A stretch of DNA of 64,000 bases from Desulfovibrionaceae bacterium (GCA_031082225.1 JAVHLG010000012.1:242-64241); one strand, 5' to 3'. Positions 50,368 through 63,859 are shown, counted from the stretch's first letter. Notes: a model not told the origin generated them from the sequence alone. Numbers and translations are program-made.

Positions 50368-53316
50368 TCATGGGCGGATCGTGGGCGGGAAGTCCACAAC
50401 AAAGACGCTCCCCCGGCCGGGGTGCGACTCGGCCCGGATGCGGCCGCCGTAATGCTCGATGATATTTTTGCAGATGGCCAGCCCAAGGCCGGTGCCTTCG
50501 GTCTTGGCGCTTTCGCGATGCATGTTCTGGCCCTGGTAGAACTTCTGGAAGATCCGGTCCAGATCCTCCCCGGCCACGCCCGGCCCGCTGTCCTCGACCC
50601 GAATCCCCAGTCCGCCGTCCGGCCGCCCTTCGGCCACGAGCCGGACGAACCCCGTCTCCGTGAACTTTACCGCGTTGGACAGCAGGTTGAGCACGACCTG
50701 GCGCAGCCTGTCGCGATCCGCCACGACCTGTCCCGCGTCCGGGGCGACCCGCAGGGAAAAGCGCACCTTGGGCTTGGCGGCGAAGGCCCCCTGCATGGCC
50801 GTGGCCGCAGCTTGCAGTTCCTGGGCCACATCGAGCCGGGCGTCGCGCCACTCCATCCTGCCGGCCTCGATCTTGTTGAGATCCAAAAGATCGTTGATCA
50901 GCCGCGTCAGGCGTTCGCCCTCCTGCTCGATGATGGCCAGATTGTTCTCGATGATGGCCGCCTTTTTGCCGAGCGTCCCGTCTGAGGCGGCCAGGGAGGC
51001 GAAATGCCGCAGAAAGGTGCGCCGGGCCAGCTTGGCGAAGCCCAGGACCGAGGTCAGGGGCGTGCGCAGCTCGTGGGAGGCCGAGGACAGGAAGGCGGCC
51101 CGCTGCCGGTCCAGCTCCAGCAGGCGTTCGTTGGCCTGGCGCAGGGCCAGGGTACGCGCCGCCACCTGGATTTCCAGGGTGTCCCGGGCCTGGCGCAGGG
51201 CCTCCTCGGCCTGTTTGCGCTCGGTCACATCCACCAGGAAGCCGTCATAGGACACCACGCTCCCGGCATCGTCCCTGACCGCCCGCGAGGTCATGGAGGC
51301 CCAGAATTCGCTGCCGTCCCGACGCCTGAGCCTGGCTTCGAAATCCCGCACCGAACCGTGCCGGGCCAGCATGTCCTTGTAACGGTCGCGCTCGGCCGGT
51401 TCCGCATACATCTGGTTCGCGATGTCCGTGACCCCCTGGATCATGGCCTCGGGAGACTCGTACCCGGCGATGGCCGCATAGCTCGGGTTGACCACCAAAA
51501 ACCGCCCCCCGGGCGTGGAGCGGAAGATGGCCACCGGCGCGCTCTCGAAGATGTCCCGATAGCGGGCCTCGGCCTGGCGCAGGGCCTGTTCGGCGTTTTT
51601 GCGGTCCGTGATGTCGCTTACCATGACCAGTTCGGCGGATCGGCCGTTCCACTCGAAGATCACCACCGAGATCATGCCCCAGACATGGCCGCCCCCGGCG
51701 TGCAGGATGCGGAAGTCGTAGACGGACGGTTCCGGCCGTCCCCTCAGGCGGTTTTCATGGCGCCGGGCCACCGTCTCCCGGTCGTCGGGATGGATGAATG
51801 CGACAAAGGGCCGCGACAGGAGCCTGTCCGCAGGCAGTCCGGCCATCTGCTCCAGGCGGGGGTTGACGAAGACCAGGAGATTGTCCTGGACGATGAGGAT
51901 GCCCTCCTGGGCGTTGTTCACGATGGCCTTGAAATTTTTCTCGCTCAGGGCCAGGCGCTCCTGGGCCTGCTTGCGCTCGCTGATGTCCACGTGGGTGCCG
52001 CACACCCGCCGCGCCGCGCCCGAGGCCTCCCAGGCCATCACCCGCCCCCGGGCCAGGATCCACACCCACTGTCCGTCCCGGCCCCGCATGCGGAATTCGG
52101 TCTCGAAAAACTCCGAGCGGGCCACGCTGCGACTGACCACCTCTTCCGCCCGGCCCAGATCCTCGGGATGCAGCAGGTCCCGCCAGGAGGCGTAGGACGG
52201 CGGGAAGGCGCCCGGTTCGTAGCCGAGCATGGTGTAGTACCGGGGACTGAAAAAGGCCTCGCCCGTGGCCACGTCCCAGTCCCACAGCCCGTCGTTGGCC
52301 GCCTCGAAGGCCAGATTCAGGCGCTCGCCCTTTTCGCGCAACTCCTCCTCGCTGTGCTGAAGCTCGCGCTGCTTCTCCTGAAGCCGCCGCCTGAGCCACC
52401 AGCTCATGCCCCCCAGGGAGGCCGCCAGGGCCACGGCGAACCAGGCCGCATATTTGAGCAAGATGACCGTTTCGGCGTCGAACCCCGGCTTCTCCAGATG
52501 GATCCATTTCTGGACGATATGGGCGACTTCCGCGTCGGGGATGTCGCGCATGGCCTTGTGCATGGCGGAAAAAAGCAACGGATAGCGGCGGCTCACGGCA
52601 AAGCTCTGGGGATACGACAGGTCCGTGGACCCGGCCACCCTGAGGTTGGGCAGCTTCTCCTTGTCGATGTGGTAGGCGGCCACGGCCAGGTTTTCGATCA
52701 TGGCCTCGGTCACGCCCAGGGATACGTCCCGCAGTCCCTGGACCACGCTGGCCACGGGCACGATCTCCAGCCTGTCGCCGTAATGCTCCCGCAGGTAGTC
52801 CTCGGAGACGAATCCCCGGACCACGGACACGCGCCGCCCCTTCAGGGCGTCCAGGCTGGAGAAGCCGTTCGCGTCGCGGCGGGTGATGATGACGCAGGGG
52901 ATGGTGATGTAGGGATCGCTGAAAAAGGCGAAACGCTCGCGTTCGGGGGTGCGCACGATGACCGGGGCGATGGCCGACTCGCCGCTCTCCAGGGCCTGAA
53001 GCTGGCGGTTCCAGTCCGAGGACGGGGTCATGCGGAATTCCACCCCGAGGCGGGCGGCGAGAAGCCTCATGATGTCGGCCCCGACCCCGGCGAAGACGCC
53101 GTCGGGAGACTGAAATTCGATGGGCGGGTAGTCGCGGTCAAACCACAGGGTCAGCTCGCCCGCGTTGGCGTCCAGCCACTGCCTTTCCTCGGGGGTCAGG
53201 GACACGGCCGCCCGGACGCTCGCCGTCACGGACGCCAGGGCCAGCCCCACCAGGACGGCCAGGCCCCACCGCCAAAGCCGCCCCCCTCGTCCGCCTCGCC
53301 CCGGGCCCTGTTTCAT
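50368..53316 (-). CDS. sensor histidine kinase with periplasmic solute-binding domain and three PAS
   Basis: A 982-residue protein in order: signal/anchor (about 15-35), solute-binding family 3 domain (about 42-270, LWFDRDYPPIEFQSPDGVFA), transmembrane helix (about 288-310), coiled coil, PAS (about 340-455), PAS (about 465-580), PAS (about 590-705), coiled coil, HisKA with His near residue 748 (SASHELRTPL), HATPase (NLLSNAVKFT, GTGLGLAICKN). There is no receiver, so it should pass phosphate to a separate regulator, which is not adjacent. The ATG at 53316 follows AAAGGAA; the frame is open further upstream without a site. The periplasmic half resembles that of the kinase at 9476. Confidence 0.92.
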   Translation of the reverse strand: MKQGPGRGGRGGRLWRWGLAVLVGLALASVTASVRAAVSLTPEERQWLDANAGELTLWFDRDYPPIEFQSPDGVFAGVGADIMRLLAARLGVEFRMTPSSDWNRQLQALESGESAIAPVIVRTPERERFAFFSDPYITIPCVIITRRDANGFSSLDALKGRRVSVVRGFVSEDYLREHYGDRLEIVPVASVVQGLRDVSLGVTEAMIENLAVAAYHIDKEKLPNLRVAGSTDLSYPQSFAVSRRYPLLFSAMHKAMRDIPDAEVAHIVQKWIHLEKPGFDAETVILLKYAAWFAVALAASLGGMSWWLRRRLQEKQRELQHSEEELREKGERLNLAFEAANDGLWDWDVATGEAFFSPRYYTMLGYEPGAFPPSYASWRDLLHPEDLGRAEEVVSRSVARSEFFETEFRMRGRDGQWVWILARGRVMAWEASGAARRVCGTHVDISERKQAQERLALSEKNFKAIVNNAQEGILIVQDNLLVFVNPRLEQMAGLPADRLLSRPFVAFIHPDDRETVARRHENRLRGRPEPSVYDFRILHAGGGHVWGMISVVIFEWNGRSAELVMVSDITDRKNAEQALRQAEARYRDIFESAPVAIFRSTPGGRFLVVNPSYAAIAGYESPEAMIQGVTDIANQMYAEPAERDRYKDMLARHGSVRDFEARLRRRDGSEFWASMTSRAVRDDAGSVVSYDGFLVDVTERKQAEEALRQARDTLEIQVAARTLALRQANERLLELDRQRAAFLSSASHELRTPLTSVLGFAKLARRTFLRHFASLAASDGTLGKKAAIIENNLAIIEQEGERLTRLINDLLDLNKIEAGRMEWRDARLDVAQELQAAATAMQGAFAAKPKVRFSLRVAPDAGQVVADRDRLRQVVLNLLSNAVKFTETGFVRLVAEGRPDGGLGIRVEDSGPGVAGEDLDRIFQKFYQGQNMHRESAKTEGTGLGLAICKNIIEHYGGRIRAESHPGRGSVFVVDFPPTIRP

Positions 53317-53796
53317 TGGTGTTCCTTTCCGTCGATGCGCGGATGGCGGAACCCTGCCGTCCATTTCCAGAAAGAGTCCCCTACTGGCCGTTGCCGCCCG
53401 CAACGCAAAACCTGTGCAATAAAGCGCCGCCAGCCGGGGGCAGGGCCAGGCAGCATCGACTTTCCCCACGCCGACACGCCCAATGCTTGGCACACGCCCT
53501 CACCCGTGCGGCGTTGCAGCCTGAGACGGTCGCCATCGCCTTCCCCAGGCGTGTCCCACCACCATTGCACCAATCATTACCCGGTTCATGTCCGTCCGTA
53601 AAGTCGGGCGGGCAAAAACCCCGGCAAGCCCTCGTCACAGGCCCCGCCGCCCCGATCCGTCCCTGTCCGGACTCCGTCCCGGTCCGGCGTGCCTGCGCCG
53701 CCGCAGCGTCCCTTGACCATTGCCGTCGCGGCCGCACGGCGCTACCATCCCGGCCATGATCCACTCCGCCCGCCGCCCCGGCCAGCAGGTCCGGCC
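53317..53796. other. 480-base divergent gap, spoIIE-like promoter at 53720-53748
   Basis: No supported gene. On the plus strand TTGCCG (53720-53725), 17-base spacer and TACCAT (53743-53748) form a candidate promoter of the phosphatase gene. An AT-richer patch at about 53558-53585 (CACCATTGCACCAATCATTA) may carry the minus-strand kinase promoter, but I cannot define hexamers. Confidence 0.45.
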
Positions 53797-55962
53797 ATGA
53801 AGCTCGGCTGGAAGCTCTTCCTTCTGCTTCTGGCCTTTTCCCTGACGCCGTTTGTGGCCCTGCGCCTCAACGCCGTGCGCGGCATGGAACGCCTGAGTGA
53901 GGAGTTGTCCGGCCATGTGGCGGCCTTTCTGGTGCGCGAGGCCCAGGGCCGCATGGCCGACCTCGTGGAGGACCACGCCCGGCTTTTGCGCGCCCGGCGC
54001 GACAACCTGGGCCTGCGCCTGCAGCTTCAGGCCGTGGCCGTGCAAAAACGGCTCTTCGGGCAGGCCCCGGAGGCAGCGGCGGAGGCCTCGTTCCCGGTCA
54101 GGATACGGCGCATGGGCATGGCGCGCGGCGGCAGGCCGCCGGATTTCGAGCATCTGCTGCTCGCCCCGGACGGAACCACGCGCCCGGCGTCCGCTCCGGA
54201 CACGGGGCTGCTTTTTACCGCCCCTCCCGGCTCGCCCCTGGCCCCCCTGCGCCCGGAGATGGCCCGGCTGGCCCCCCTGGCGGAGGATTTCGCGGATCTC
54301 TCCCGGCCGGACGATCCGCCCCTGTGGCGGGTGGTGACCCTGACCGACGGCCTGACCGCCGTGACCCTCACAGACGGCAGGCATCCCGGCCTGTTCGATC
54401 CCCGCGACACCTTCTGGTTCAGGTCGGCCCTGGCGGCCGGGCCGGAGGAGGATCCCGTCTGGACCCTGCCCTACATCGTCCCGGCCCTGGACCGCATCAT
54501 GCTGACCGTGTCCATGGCCGTGCGCGACGCCTCAGGCGCAGCCGCAGCGGTCACGGCCATATCCACCCCCCTGGACGACATGCTGGCCGGACTGACCCCG
54601 GGCGGCCACATCTCCCATGAGCTGACCTCGTTTCTGGTGACCGCCGTGCAGCCGGTCGGCGGCGGGGAACGACAGCTCCAGGCGGCGGCCGGGTCGCGGC
54701 CCGGGCGCAACCGCCACGGCTGGCTGGTGCGGGTGGAACCGGAGCAGGTGCGCTCGGAGAATCGCGAGGTTTTCGCCGAGACGGCGCACGACGTGGCCGA
54801 GGGCCGGGCCGGGGTGCGCCGCCTGTCCTTCGAGGGCCGCGACAGCCTGTGGGCCTATGCCCCGGCCGGGCCGGGGCAGGCCCTGCTCCAGATCGCGCCC
54901 GTGGCCGAGGTGCTTGCCGAGGCCGCCACGGCCGCGACCTACGTGCAGCGGCGCATCGCCGAGCAGGTCGCGTTTTCCGGCATCGTGGCCGCAGCGGTCA
55001 TGCTGGTGCTTTTTCCGGCCACGCTTCTCGGGGCGCGCACCGTGACCCGCCCGGCCGCCGACCTGGCCCGGGCGGCCCGCCGACTGGCCACGGGGGATTT
55101 CACGGCCCGGGCCCACCCCAAAGGTCGCGACGAACTGGCGGAACTGGGGCGCATCTTCAACGACATGGCCCCGCAACTGGCGGACCAGGTGCGGATGCGG
55201 GAATCCCTGGAACTGGCCATGGAGGTGCAGTTGCGGCTTCTGCCCAAGGCCCCGCCCCGCGTCCCCGGCCTGGACATGGCCGCCTTAAGCATCTACTGCG
55301 ACGAAACCGGCGGGGATTATTACGACTTTTACGAATTCACCGGCCAAAAACGCGGCCGGGTGGGGGTGGTGGTGGGCGACGTGTGCGGCCACGGCGTGGG
55401 CGCGGCCCTGCTCATGGCCACGGCCCGGGCGCTCATGCGGCCCCGGGCGGCCCTGGCCGTCCCCCCCGGGGAGATGGCGGCCGGGGTGAACCGGGACCTG
55501 TGCCAGGACACCATGGGCACGGGCCGGTTCATGACCCTTTTCTATGTCGAGATCGACCCGGCCGGGCGGTCCCTGCGTTGGGCCCGGGCCGGACACGACC
55601 CGGCCCTGCTCTACGATCCCGCAACCGACGCCTTCACGGAGCTTTCCGGCCGGGGCGTGGCCCTGGGCGTCCTGGACGACGCGGCCTACGAGGACATGCG
55701 CCTCGAGGCCATCCCGGCCGGGGCGGTTTTGGTGGTGGGCTCGGACGGGATTTGGGAGAGCCGCGACCCCGCAGGCGGGATGTTCGGGAAGGCGCGGCTG
55801 GAACGCGTGGTGCGCCAGACGGCCGGACGCGGCGCGGCGGCCGTGGTGGCGGCCGTGGCCCAGGCCCTGGACGATTTTCGCGGCGACGCCCCCCAGGAGG
55901 ACGACGTGACCCTGGTGGTCGTGGCCTTCACCTCATCTCCGGAGGATGCGGCATGTACCTGA
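53797..55962 (+). CDS. membrane SpoIIE/RsbU-type PP2C phosphatase with HAMP domain
   Basis: A 721-residue protein: N-terminal helix (about 5-22), a large extracytoplasmic region (about 30-385) with a dCache-like outline, second helix (about 398-420), HAMP (about 422-475, RTVTRPAADLARAARRLATG), then the PP2C-type SpoIIE domain (about 490-715). DETGGDYYDFYEF and GRVGVVVGDVCGHGVGAALL hold the metal-binding Asp residues; LVVGSDGIWESRDPAG and PQEDDVTLVVVAF hold the rest. Such phosphatases act on phosphorylated anti-sigma antagonists or similar partners in response to an external signal. No STAS or anti-sigma gene is adjacent. Its end overlaps the next gene by 10 bases. Confidence 0.9.
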   Translation: MKLGWKLFLLLLAFSLTPFVALRLNAVRGMERLSEELSGHVAAFLVREAQGRMADLVEDHARLLRARRDNLGLRLQLQAVAVQKRLFGQAPEAAAEASFPVRIRRMGMARGGRPPDFEHLLLAPDGTTRPASAPDTGLLFTAPPGSPLAPLRPEMARLAPLAEDFADLSRPDDPPLWRVVTLTDGLTAVTLTDGRHPGLFDPRDTFWFRSALAAGPEEDPVWTLPYIVPALDRIMLTVSMAVRDASGAAAAVTAISTPLDDMLAGLTPGGHISHELTSFLVTAVQPVGGGERQLQAAAGSRPGRNRHGWLVRVEPEQVRSENREVFAETAHDVAEGRAGVRRLSFEGRDSLWAYAPAGPGQALLQIAPVAEVLAEAATAATYVQRRIAEQVAFSGIVAAAVMLVLFPATLLGARTVTRPAADLARAARRLATGDFTARAHPKGRDELAELGRIFNDMAPQLADQVRMRESLELAMEVQLRLLPKAPPRVPGLDMAALSIYCDETGGDYYDFYEFTGQKRGRVGVVVGDVCGHGVGAALLMATARALMRPRAALAVPPGEMAAGVNRDLCQDTMGTGRFMTLFYVEIDPAGRSLRWARAGHDPALLYDPATDAFTELSGRGVALGVLDDAAYEDMRLEAIPAGAVLVVGSDGIWESRDPAGGMFGKARLERVVRQTAGRGAAAVVAAVAQALDDFRGDAPQEDDVTLVVVAFTSSPEDAACT

Positions 55963-56132
55963 CCGAACGCGACGCCAAGTTCAAATACTGTCCACTGCTC
56001 AAGACCCATGACGACAAGATGAAGTTCTGTCAGGGAGCCATGTGCATGATGTGGCGCGCCGCCCCGGCGGGTCTGCCTTCGGAGACGGGATACTGCGGCC
56101 TGGCCGGCCGACCCGGGCCCAAAGAGTCCTGA
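55953..56132 (+). CDS. 59-residue cysteine-rich protein, unknown
   Basis: ATG at 55953 follows GGAGG at seven bases and overlaps the phosphatase gene by 10 bases, so it is translationally coupled. The sequence includes KFKYCPLLKTHDDKMKFCQG, AMCMMWR and GYCGLAG, giving four Cys spaced C-x13-C-x4-C-x17-C together with a Met-rich run. It looks like a small metal- or Fe-S-binding module. I do not know the family, though similar short conserved proteins occur in Desulfovibrio. The pairing suggests a partner or redox input for the phosphatase. Confidence 0.7.
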   Translation: MYLTERDAKFKYCPLLKTHDDKMKFCQGAMCMMWRAAPAGLPSETGYCGLAGRPGPKES

Positions 56133-56278
56133 CCGCCCGATTCTCCGCCGGGGACCGGACCGCCCCTGTCCGACGCCCGCCGGGCGCTCCCGGGAGATGC
56201 GGCATATTCCCGGCCGTCCTGCGGGCGGGCACGTCCGCCGCACAGACCTGATGCAGACATGCTGCACGGCCCAAGCCG

Positions 56279-56307
56279 TTTACAACATCCCGGGAATGAG
56301 GTTATCT
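56279..56307 (+). promoter_or_regulatory. candidate promoter of the bd-like cytochrome operon
   Basis: TTTACA (56279-56284), 17-base spacer, TTATCT (56302-56307). The start codon follows 72 bases later, with AAGGAGG ahead of it. Confidence 0.5.
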
Positions 56308-56378
56308 GCCGTATACCGTTTTTCCGCCCATCCGGCTTCATGTGCGGCGGCGCACCTAGATAAGGAGGTCGATACGGC

Positions 56379-57431
56379 ATGGACCCGGCATCCCTTGCCC
56401 CGCCGCTGGTGACCATCCCCGCTCCCTGGGGGATCTTCGAGGCGCTGTTGCTTGTGACCTTCACCGCCCACCTGCTGTTCATGAACGTGGTCCTGGGGGG
56501 TGCGGTCATCGCGTTTTTCAGCAACGGACGCCGACATTCCCCCACCTACGGTCTGAGCAAAACCCTGCCCACGACCCTGGCCCTGACCGTCAATCTCGGC
56601 GTGCCGCCCCTGCTCTTTTTGTCCGTGCTTTTCGGCGGCTACCTCTACGTGGCCTCGGTGCTGTCGGCGATCTACTGGCTGGCCGTGGCCGCCATCGCCA
56701 TGGCCGCCTATTATCTGCTCTATATTTTCAACTACGGCATGAAAAAGGGCGTCTCCCGCACCCCGGCCCTGGCCCTGGCCGCCGTGCTCCTTTTGTGCGT
56801 CAGCTTCATCATGAGCAACATCATGGGGCTCCTGCAGCGCCCCGAGGCCTGGACCGCCTACTTCGACACCCCCGGCGGCGTCATCCTGAACCTTGCCGAT
56901 CCCACGTTTTTCCCGCGCTGGCTGCACTTCGTCACGGCCTCCCTGGCCGTGGGCGGCCTGTTCATCGCCCTGGTCAACGCCAAGGCCGCCGCCCGGCACG
57001 AGGCGGCGGCCAAATCGAAGATGGCCCTGGGGCTTTCCTGGTTCAACCGGGCCACCATGGTCCAGATCGCCCTGGGGCTCTGGTTTCTCCTGGCCCTGCC
57101 CACGGACGTCATGCTCCTGTTCATGGGTAAAAGCGGCCTGCACACGACGGTTTTTCTGGCCGGGCTTACGGCCGTGGCCGCGGCCCTGGCCTTCGGCCTG
57201 CGCGGCCAGCCCATGCGGGCGGCCCTGTCCGTCGTGGCCACGGTGGGGCTCATGGTCGGGATGCGCGATCTGGTGCGCACGGCCTATCTCGCGCCGTACT
57301 TTCATCCCGAGAAACTGATCGTGGCCCCGCAGTACGGGCCACTAGCCGTCTTCCTGGTCTGTCTTGCGGTCGTGGCCGGACTGGCCTGGTACATGGTGTC
57401 GCTTTACGTGCGCGCCAAAGGGAGGGTCTAG
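56379..57431 (+). CDS. membrane partner subunit of a bd-oxidase-like cytochrome complex
   Basis: A 350-residue integral membrane protein with about nine hydrophobic helices. IPAPWGIFEALLLVTFTAHL and LFMNVVLGGAVIAFF resemble the first helix and following loop of the bd-like subunits, and FFPRWLHFVTASLAVGGLFI carries a His that could bind haem. It lacks CXXCH motifs. Helix His residues (in FTAHLLF and RWLHFV) are ligand candidates. AAGGAGG lies before the ATG. It is separated by three bases from the octahaem fusion gene, so they should form one complex. It could be a diverged second copy of the subunit I fold, a common feature of atypical bd-family enzymes. Confidence 0.75.
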   Translation: MDPASLAPPLVTIPAPWGIFEALLLVTFTAHLLFMNVVLGGAVIAFFSNGRRHSPTYGLSKTLPTTLALTVNLGVPPLLFLSVLFGGYLYVASVLSAIYWLAVAAIAMAAYYLLYIFNYGMKKGVSRTPALALAAVLLLCVSFIMSNIMGLLQRPEAWTAYFDTPGGVILNLADPTFFPRWLHFVTASLAVGGLFIALVNAKAAARHEAAAKSKMALGLSWFNRATMVQIALGLWFLLALPTDVMLLFMGKSGLHTTVFLAGLTAVAAALAFGLRGQPMRAALSVVATVGLMVGMRDLVRTAYLAPYFHPEKLIVAPQYGPLAVFLVCLAVVAGLAWYMVSLYVRAKGRV

Positions 57432-57434
57432 GCC

Positions 57435-60074
57435 ATGGACTATCCTGTCTGGCAGATCGCGGCCACGGGCGGCGGCTTCTGGATCGCGCTCATCGCCACG
57501 GTGCACGTCTTCGTGGCCCACTTCGCGGTGGGCGGCGGGCTGTTCCTGGTCCTGACCGAGGCCAAGGGGCACAGGGAGAACTCCCCGGCCATCTTAAACT
57601 ACGTCAAATCCCACACCGCCTTCTTCCTGCTTCTGACCATGGTCTTCGGCGGGCTTTCCGGCGTGGCCATCTGGTTCACCATCGCCGTGCTCTCCCCGGG
57701 CGGAACCCTGACCCTGGTCAACGCCTTCGTGTGGGGCTGGGCCATGGAATGGACGTTTTTTCTGGGGGAGATCGTGGCCCTTCTGGTCTACCACTATTCG
57801 TTCGGCAAGATGGCCGCCCGGGACCACATGCGCGTGGGCTGGCTGTATTTCCTCTTCGCCTGGCTGTCTCTTTTCACGATAAACGGCATCATCGGGGTCA
57901 TGCTCACCCCCGGGGCCTGGGCCACGACCAACGACTTCTGGGACGGCATGTTCAACCCGTCGTTCTGGCCGTCCCTGGTGTTCCGGTCCTTTCTGGCGTT
58001 TCTGCTGGCCGGGCTGTTCGGGTTCGTGACGGCGATCCGGGTGAAGGACGCGGCCGCCAGGGAGCGGGTGGTGCGCACCTGCGTGGCCTGGGCCGTGGTC
58101 TCCCTGCCGTTTCTGGCCCTGTCCGGCTGGTGGTACCTGTCCGTTTTGCCCCAGGCGACCCTGGATTTCATCCTGCGCGGATCGGCCGAGATCACGCCGT
58201 ATCTCAAGGCCCTGCCGGTCATCGCCGTGGCCGTGGGCGTCTTGGCCCTGCTGATGGCCGTGCGCCTGCCGCTTGCCGTGCGCACCCCGGTGGCCGCCCT
58301 GCTTCTGGTCCTGGGCTTCGGGGTGGTGGGGGCCTTCGAATACATCCGCGAGGCCGGACGGCGGCCCTTCATCATCCAGGAACGCATGTGGTCCACGGGC
58401 ATCGTCCCGGGAAAGGCCGAACCCCTGGCGGACCCGTTTTTGCCGCGCGCGGCATGGGCCAAAAACAAGGAGGTCACGGCGGAAAACCGCCTGGACGCCG
58501 GACGGGAGATCTACGCATTCCAGTGTCTGCCCTGCCATAGCCTGTCCGGGCCCATGAAGGACATCCGCAAATATACCAGGCACATCGGCAATGAGGGCGT
58601 GGCCTCCTACATCACCGGCCAGGGTCGCATCTTCAAGCAGATGCCGCCCTTCGTGGGCAGTCCGGAGGAACGCGACGCCCTGGCCGCCTACATCACGGCC
58701 ACGGTCAACGGCCGTCCCCTGGACAAACCCGTGGTGGCGGACATCAAGACCCTGCCCGTGGACATCCCGGCCTTTGATCCGAACACGGCCTCGCACCTGC
58801 TTTTGTCCTGGTGCACCCTGGGCCTTAAATGCATCACCGACGCCGACGGCTTTTTCACCTTCCTGCCGCCGGGCAGCGCCCTGGGCGCAGTGCTTGTCCG
58901 CCGCGACGTCCTCCCCGAGGTGGTCTCGGACGGGGTGGAGATCACCTACGCCGCCCCGGAGGGTTTCACGCACCCGTCCCGGCATGTGGAATTCTGGAAA
59001 TACGCCCCTTCGCTCATCGGCAAGGCGCCCAAGCCCGACCAGTCCGCCGGGGGCAAGGGTATGGACGGAACCCTGGCCTTCAACGAAAAATCCAGGATCT
59101 TCGAGGCCGCCGGGATTCCCGTGGTTCCCTTTGCCGACGACGGCACCATCAACCCCTATCCGCTGTTCACCGTCACCGCCACGGACAAGGCCACCGGAAA
59201 GGTTCTGGCCGAAACCCGGACGGTCCTGCCCGTGTCCACGGAAATGAGCTGTTGGAAATGCCACGGCGGGACGTTTCGCATCGACGGGGTCATGGGCATC
59301 GCCAACCCCACGGCGGCGGGCATCCTGGCCGTGCACGACAAGCGAAGCGGCACGGATCTGGCGGCCAGGGCGGCGGCGGGCAAGCCCGTTTCCTGTCAGA
59401 GCTGCCATCCCGACGCCCTGTTCGACGCCACGGCCGACCCCAAGCGCCTGAACCTGTCGGCGGCCATGCACGGCTTCCACGTCAACTATCTGACCGGCAA
59501 GGGCGAAGAGGCCTGCGCCAACTGCCATCCGGACAGCCACACCGGAGCGACCCGCTGCCTGCGCGACAACCACGCCTCCAAGGGCATCGGCTGCGCCTCC
59601 TGCCACGGTTTTCTGGAGGACCACGCCCTGACCCTGCTGCGCGCGGAACTGGATGCCGGAAAGGAGCGGGCCGCGATCTTCATGCAAAACATCACCCCGC
59701 GCTCCGTGCCCAAGACCGCAGACATCAATGCCCGTCAGGCCTGGATCCAGGAGCCGGACTGCCTGACCTGCCACAAGGATTTCGCGACCCCGGAAAGGGG
59801 GGCCAGGGCGTTCAACGTCTGGGTCAAGGACCGTTCGGGCCTGTACCGCAGTCGCAAGGAGGACACGGGGAACGTGCCCTGCATCGCCTGCCACGGCGCG
59901 CCCCATGCCACCTACGTGGCCAACAACGTCTACGGCAAGAACCGGGACAACGTGCAGCCCGTGCAGTACATGGGATTTGCCGGGGTTATCGGCAGCAGGA
60001 ACCGGTGCGACGTCTGCCACACCGTGGAGATGGAGGGTGGCGAGATGCACCACCCGAACATGGTCAAGCCATGA
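57435..60074 (+). CDS. bd-oxidase subunit I-like protein fused to an octahaem cytochrome c
   Basis: An 879-residue fusion. Residues 1-320 form about nine membrane helices with CydA-like blocks: ATVHVFVAHFAVGGGLFLVL (N-terminal His ligand region), WGWAMEWTFFLGEIVALLVY (acidic helix), and EYIREAGRRPFIIQERMWST, resembling the GRQPW motif of CydA. From about residue 340 the chain is soluble and holds eight CXXCH haem c motifs near residues 363, 605, 653, 694, 719, 775, 815 and 857 (CLPCH, CWKCH, CQSCH, CANCH, CASCH, CLTCH, CIACH, CDVCH). The quinol-binding loop of true CydA seems missing. This should be a membrane b-haem core passing electrons to or from an extracytoplasmic haem wire. O2 reduction is not established. 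Confidence 0.85.
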   Translation: MDYPVWQIAATGGGFWIALIATVHVFVAHFAVGGGLFLVLTEAKGHRENSPAILNYVKSHTAFFLLLTMVFGGLSGVAIWFTIAVLSPGGTLTLVNAFVWGWAMEWTFFLGEIVALLVYHYSFGKMAARDHMRVGWLYFLFAWLSLFTINGIIGVMLTPGAWATTNDFWDGMFNPSFWPSLVFRSFLAFLLAGLFGFVTAIRVKDAAARERVVRTCVAWAVVSLPFLALSGWWYLSVLPQATLDFILRGSAEITPYLKALPVIAVAVGVLALLMAVRLPLAVRTPVAALLLVLGFGVVGAFEYIREAGRRPFIIQERMWSTGIVPGKAEPLADPFLPRAAWAKNKEVTAENRLDAGREIYAFQCLPCHSLSGPMKDIRKYTRHIGNEGVASYITGQGRIFKQMPPFVGSPEERDALAAYITATVNGRPLDKPVVADIKTLPVDIPAFDPNTASHLLLSWCTLGLKCITDADGFFTFLPPGSALGAVLVRRDVLPEVVSDGVEITYAAPEGFTHPSRHVEFWKYAPSLIGKAPKPDQSAGGKGMDGTLAFNEKSRIFEAAGIPVVPFADDGTINPYPLFTVTATDKATGKVLAETRTVLPVSTEMSCWKCHGGTFRIDGVMGIANPTAAGILAVHDKRSGTDLAARAAAGKPVSCQSCHPDALFDATADPKRLNLSAAMHGFHVNYLTGKGEEACANCHPDSHTGATRCLRDNHASKGIGCASCHGFLEDHALTLLRAELDAGKERAAIFMQNITPRSVPKTADINARQAWIQEPDCLTCHKDFATPERGARAFNVWVKDRSGLYRSRKEDTGNVPCIACHGAPHATYVANNVYGKNRDNVQPVQYMGFAGVIGSRNRCDVCHTVEMEGGEMHHPNMVKP

Positions 60075-60174
60075 CGGCGGCGACGTGCCCACGCCGCGTC
60101 AAGACCGTGTTCCGCAAGCGGGCGGCCAGCCTGGCGTCACCAACGATTTCAGGGATGCGGGGTCGTCTTCTCCC

Positions 60175-60208
60175 GCGATGAGGCGGCCAGCCGTCGCGGG
60201 GCCGCCCG

Positions 60209-60217
<9 letters not shown>
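60175..60217. terminator. GC-rich hairpin between convergent genes
   Basis: Arms GCGATGA-G-GCGGCC and GGCCGC-CCG-TCATCGC enclose about ten bases and reach into the end of the minus-strand kinase gene. There is no T-tract, so termination may be Rho-dependent or the hairpin may serve as a 3' end for both genes. Confidence 0.4.
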
Positions 60218-63859
<3,642 letters not shown>

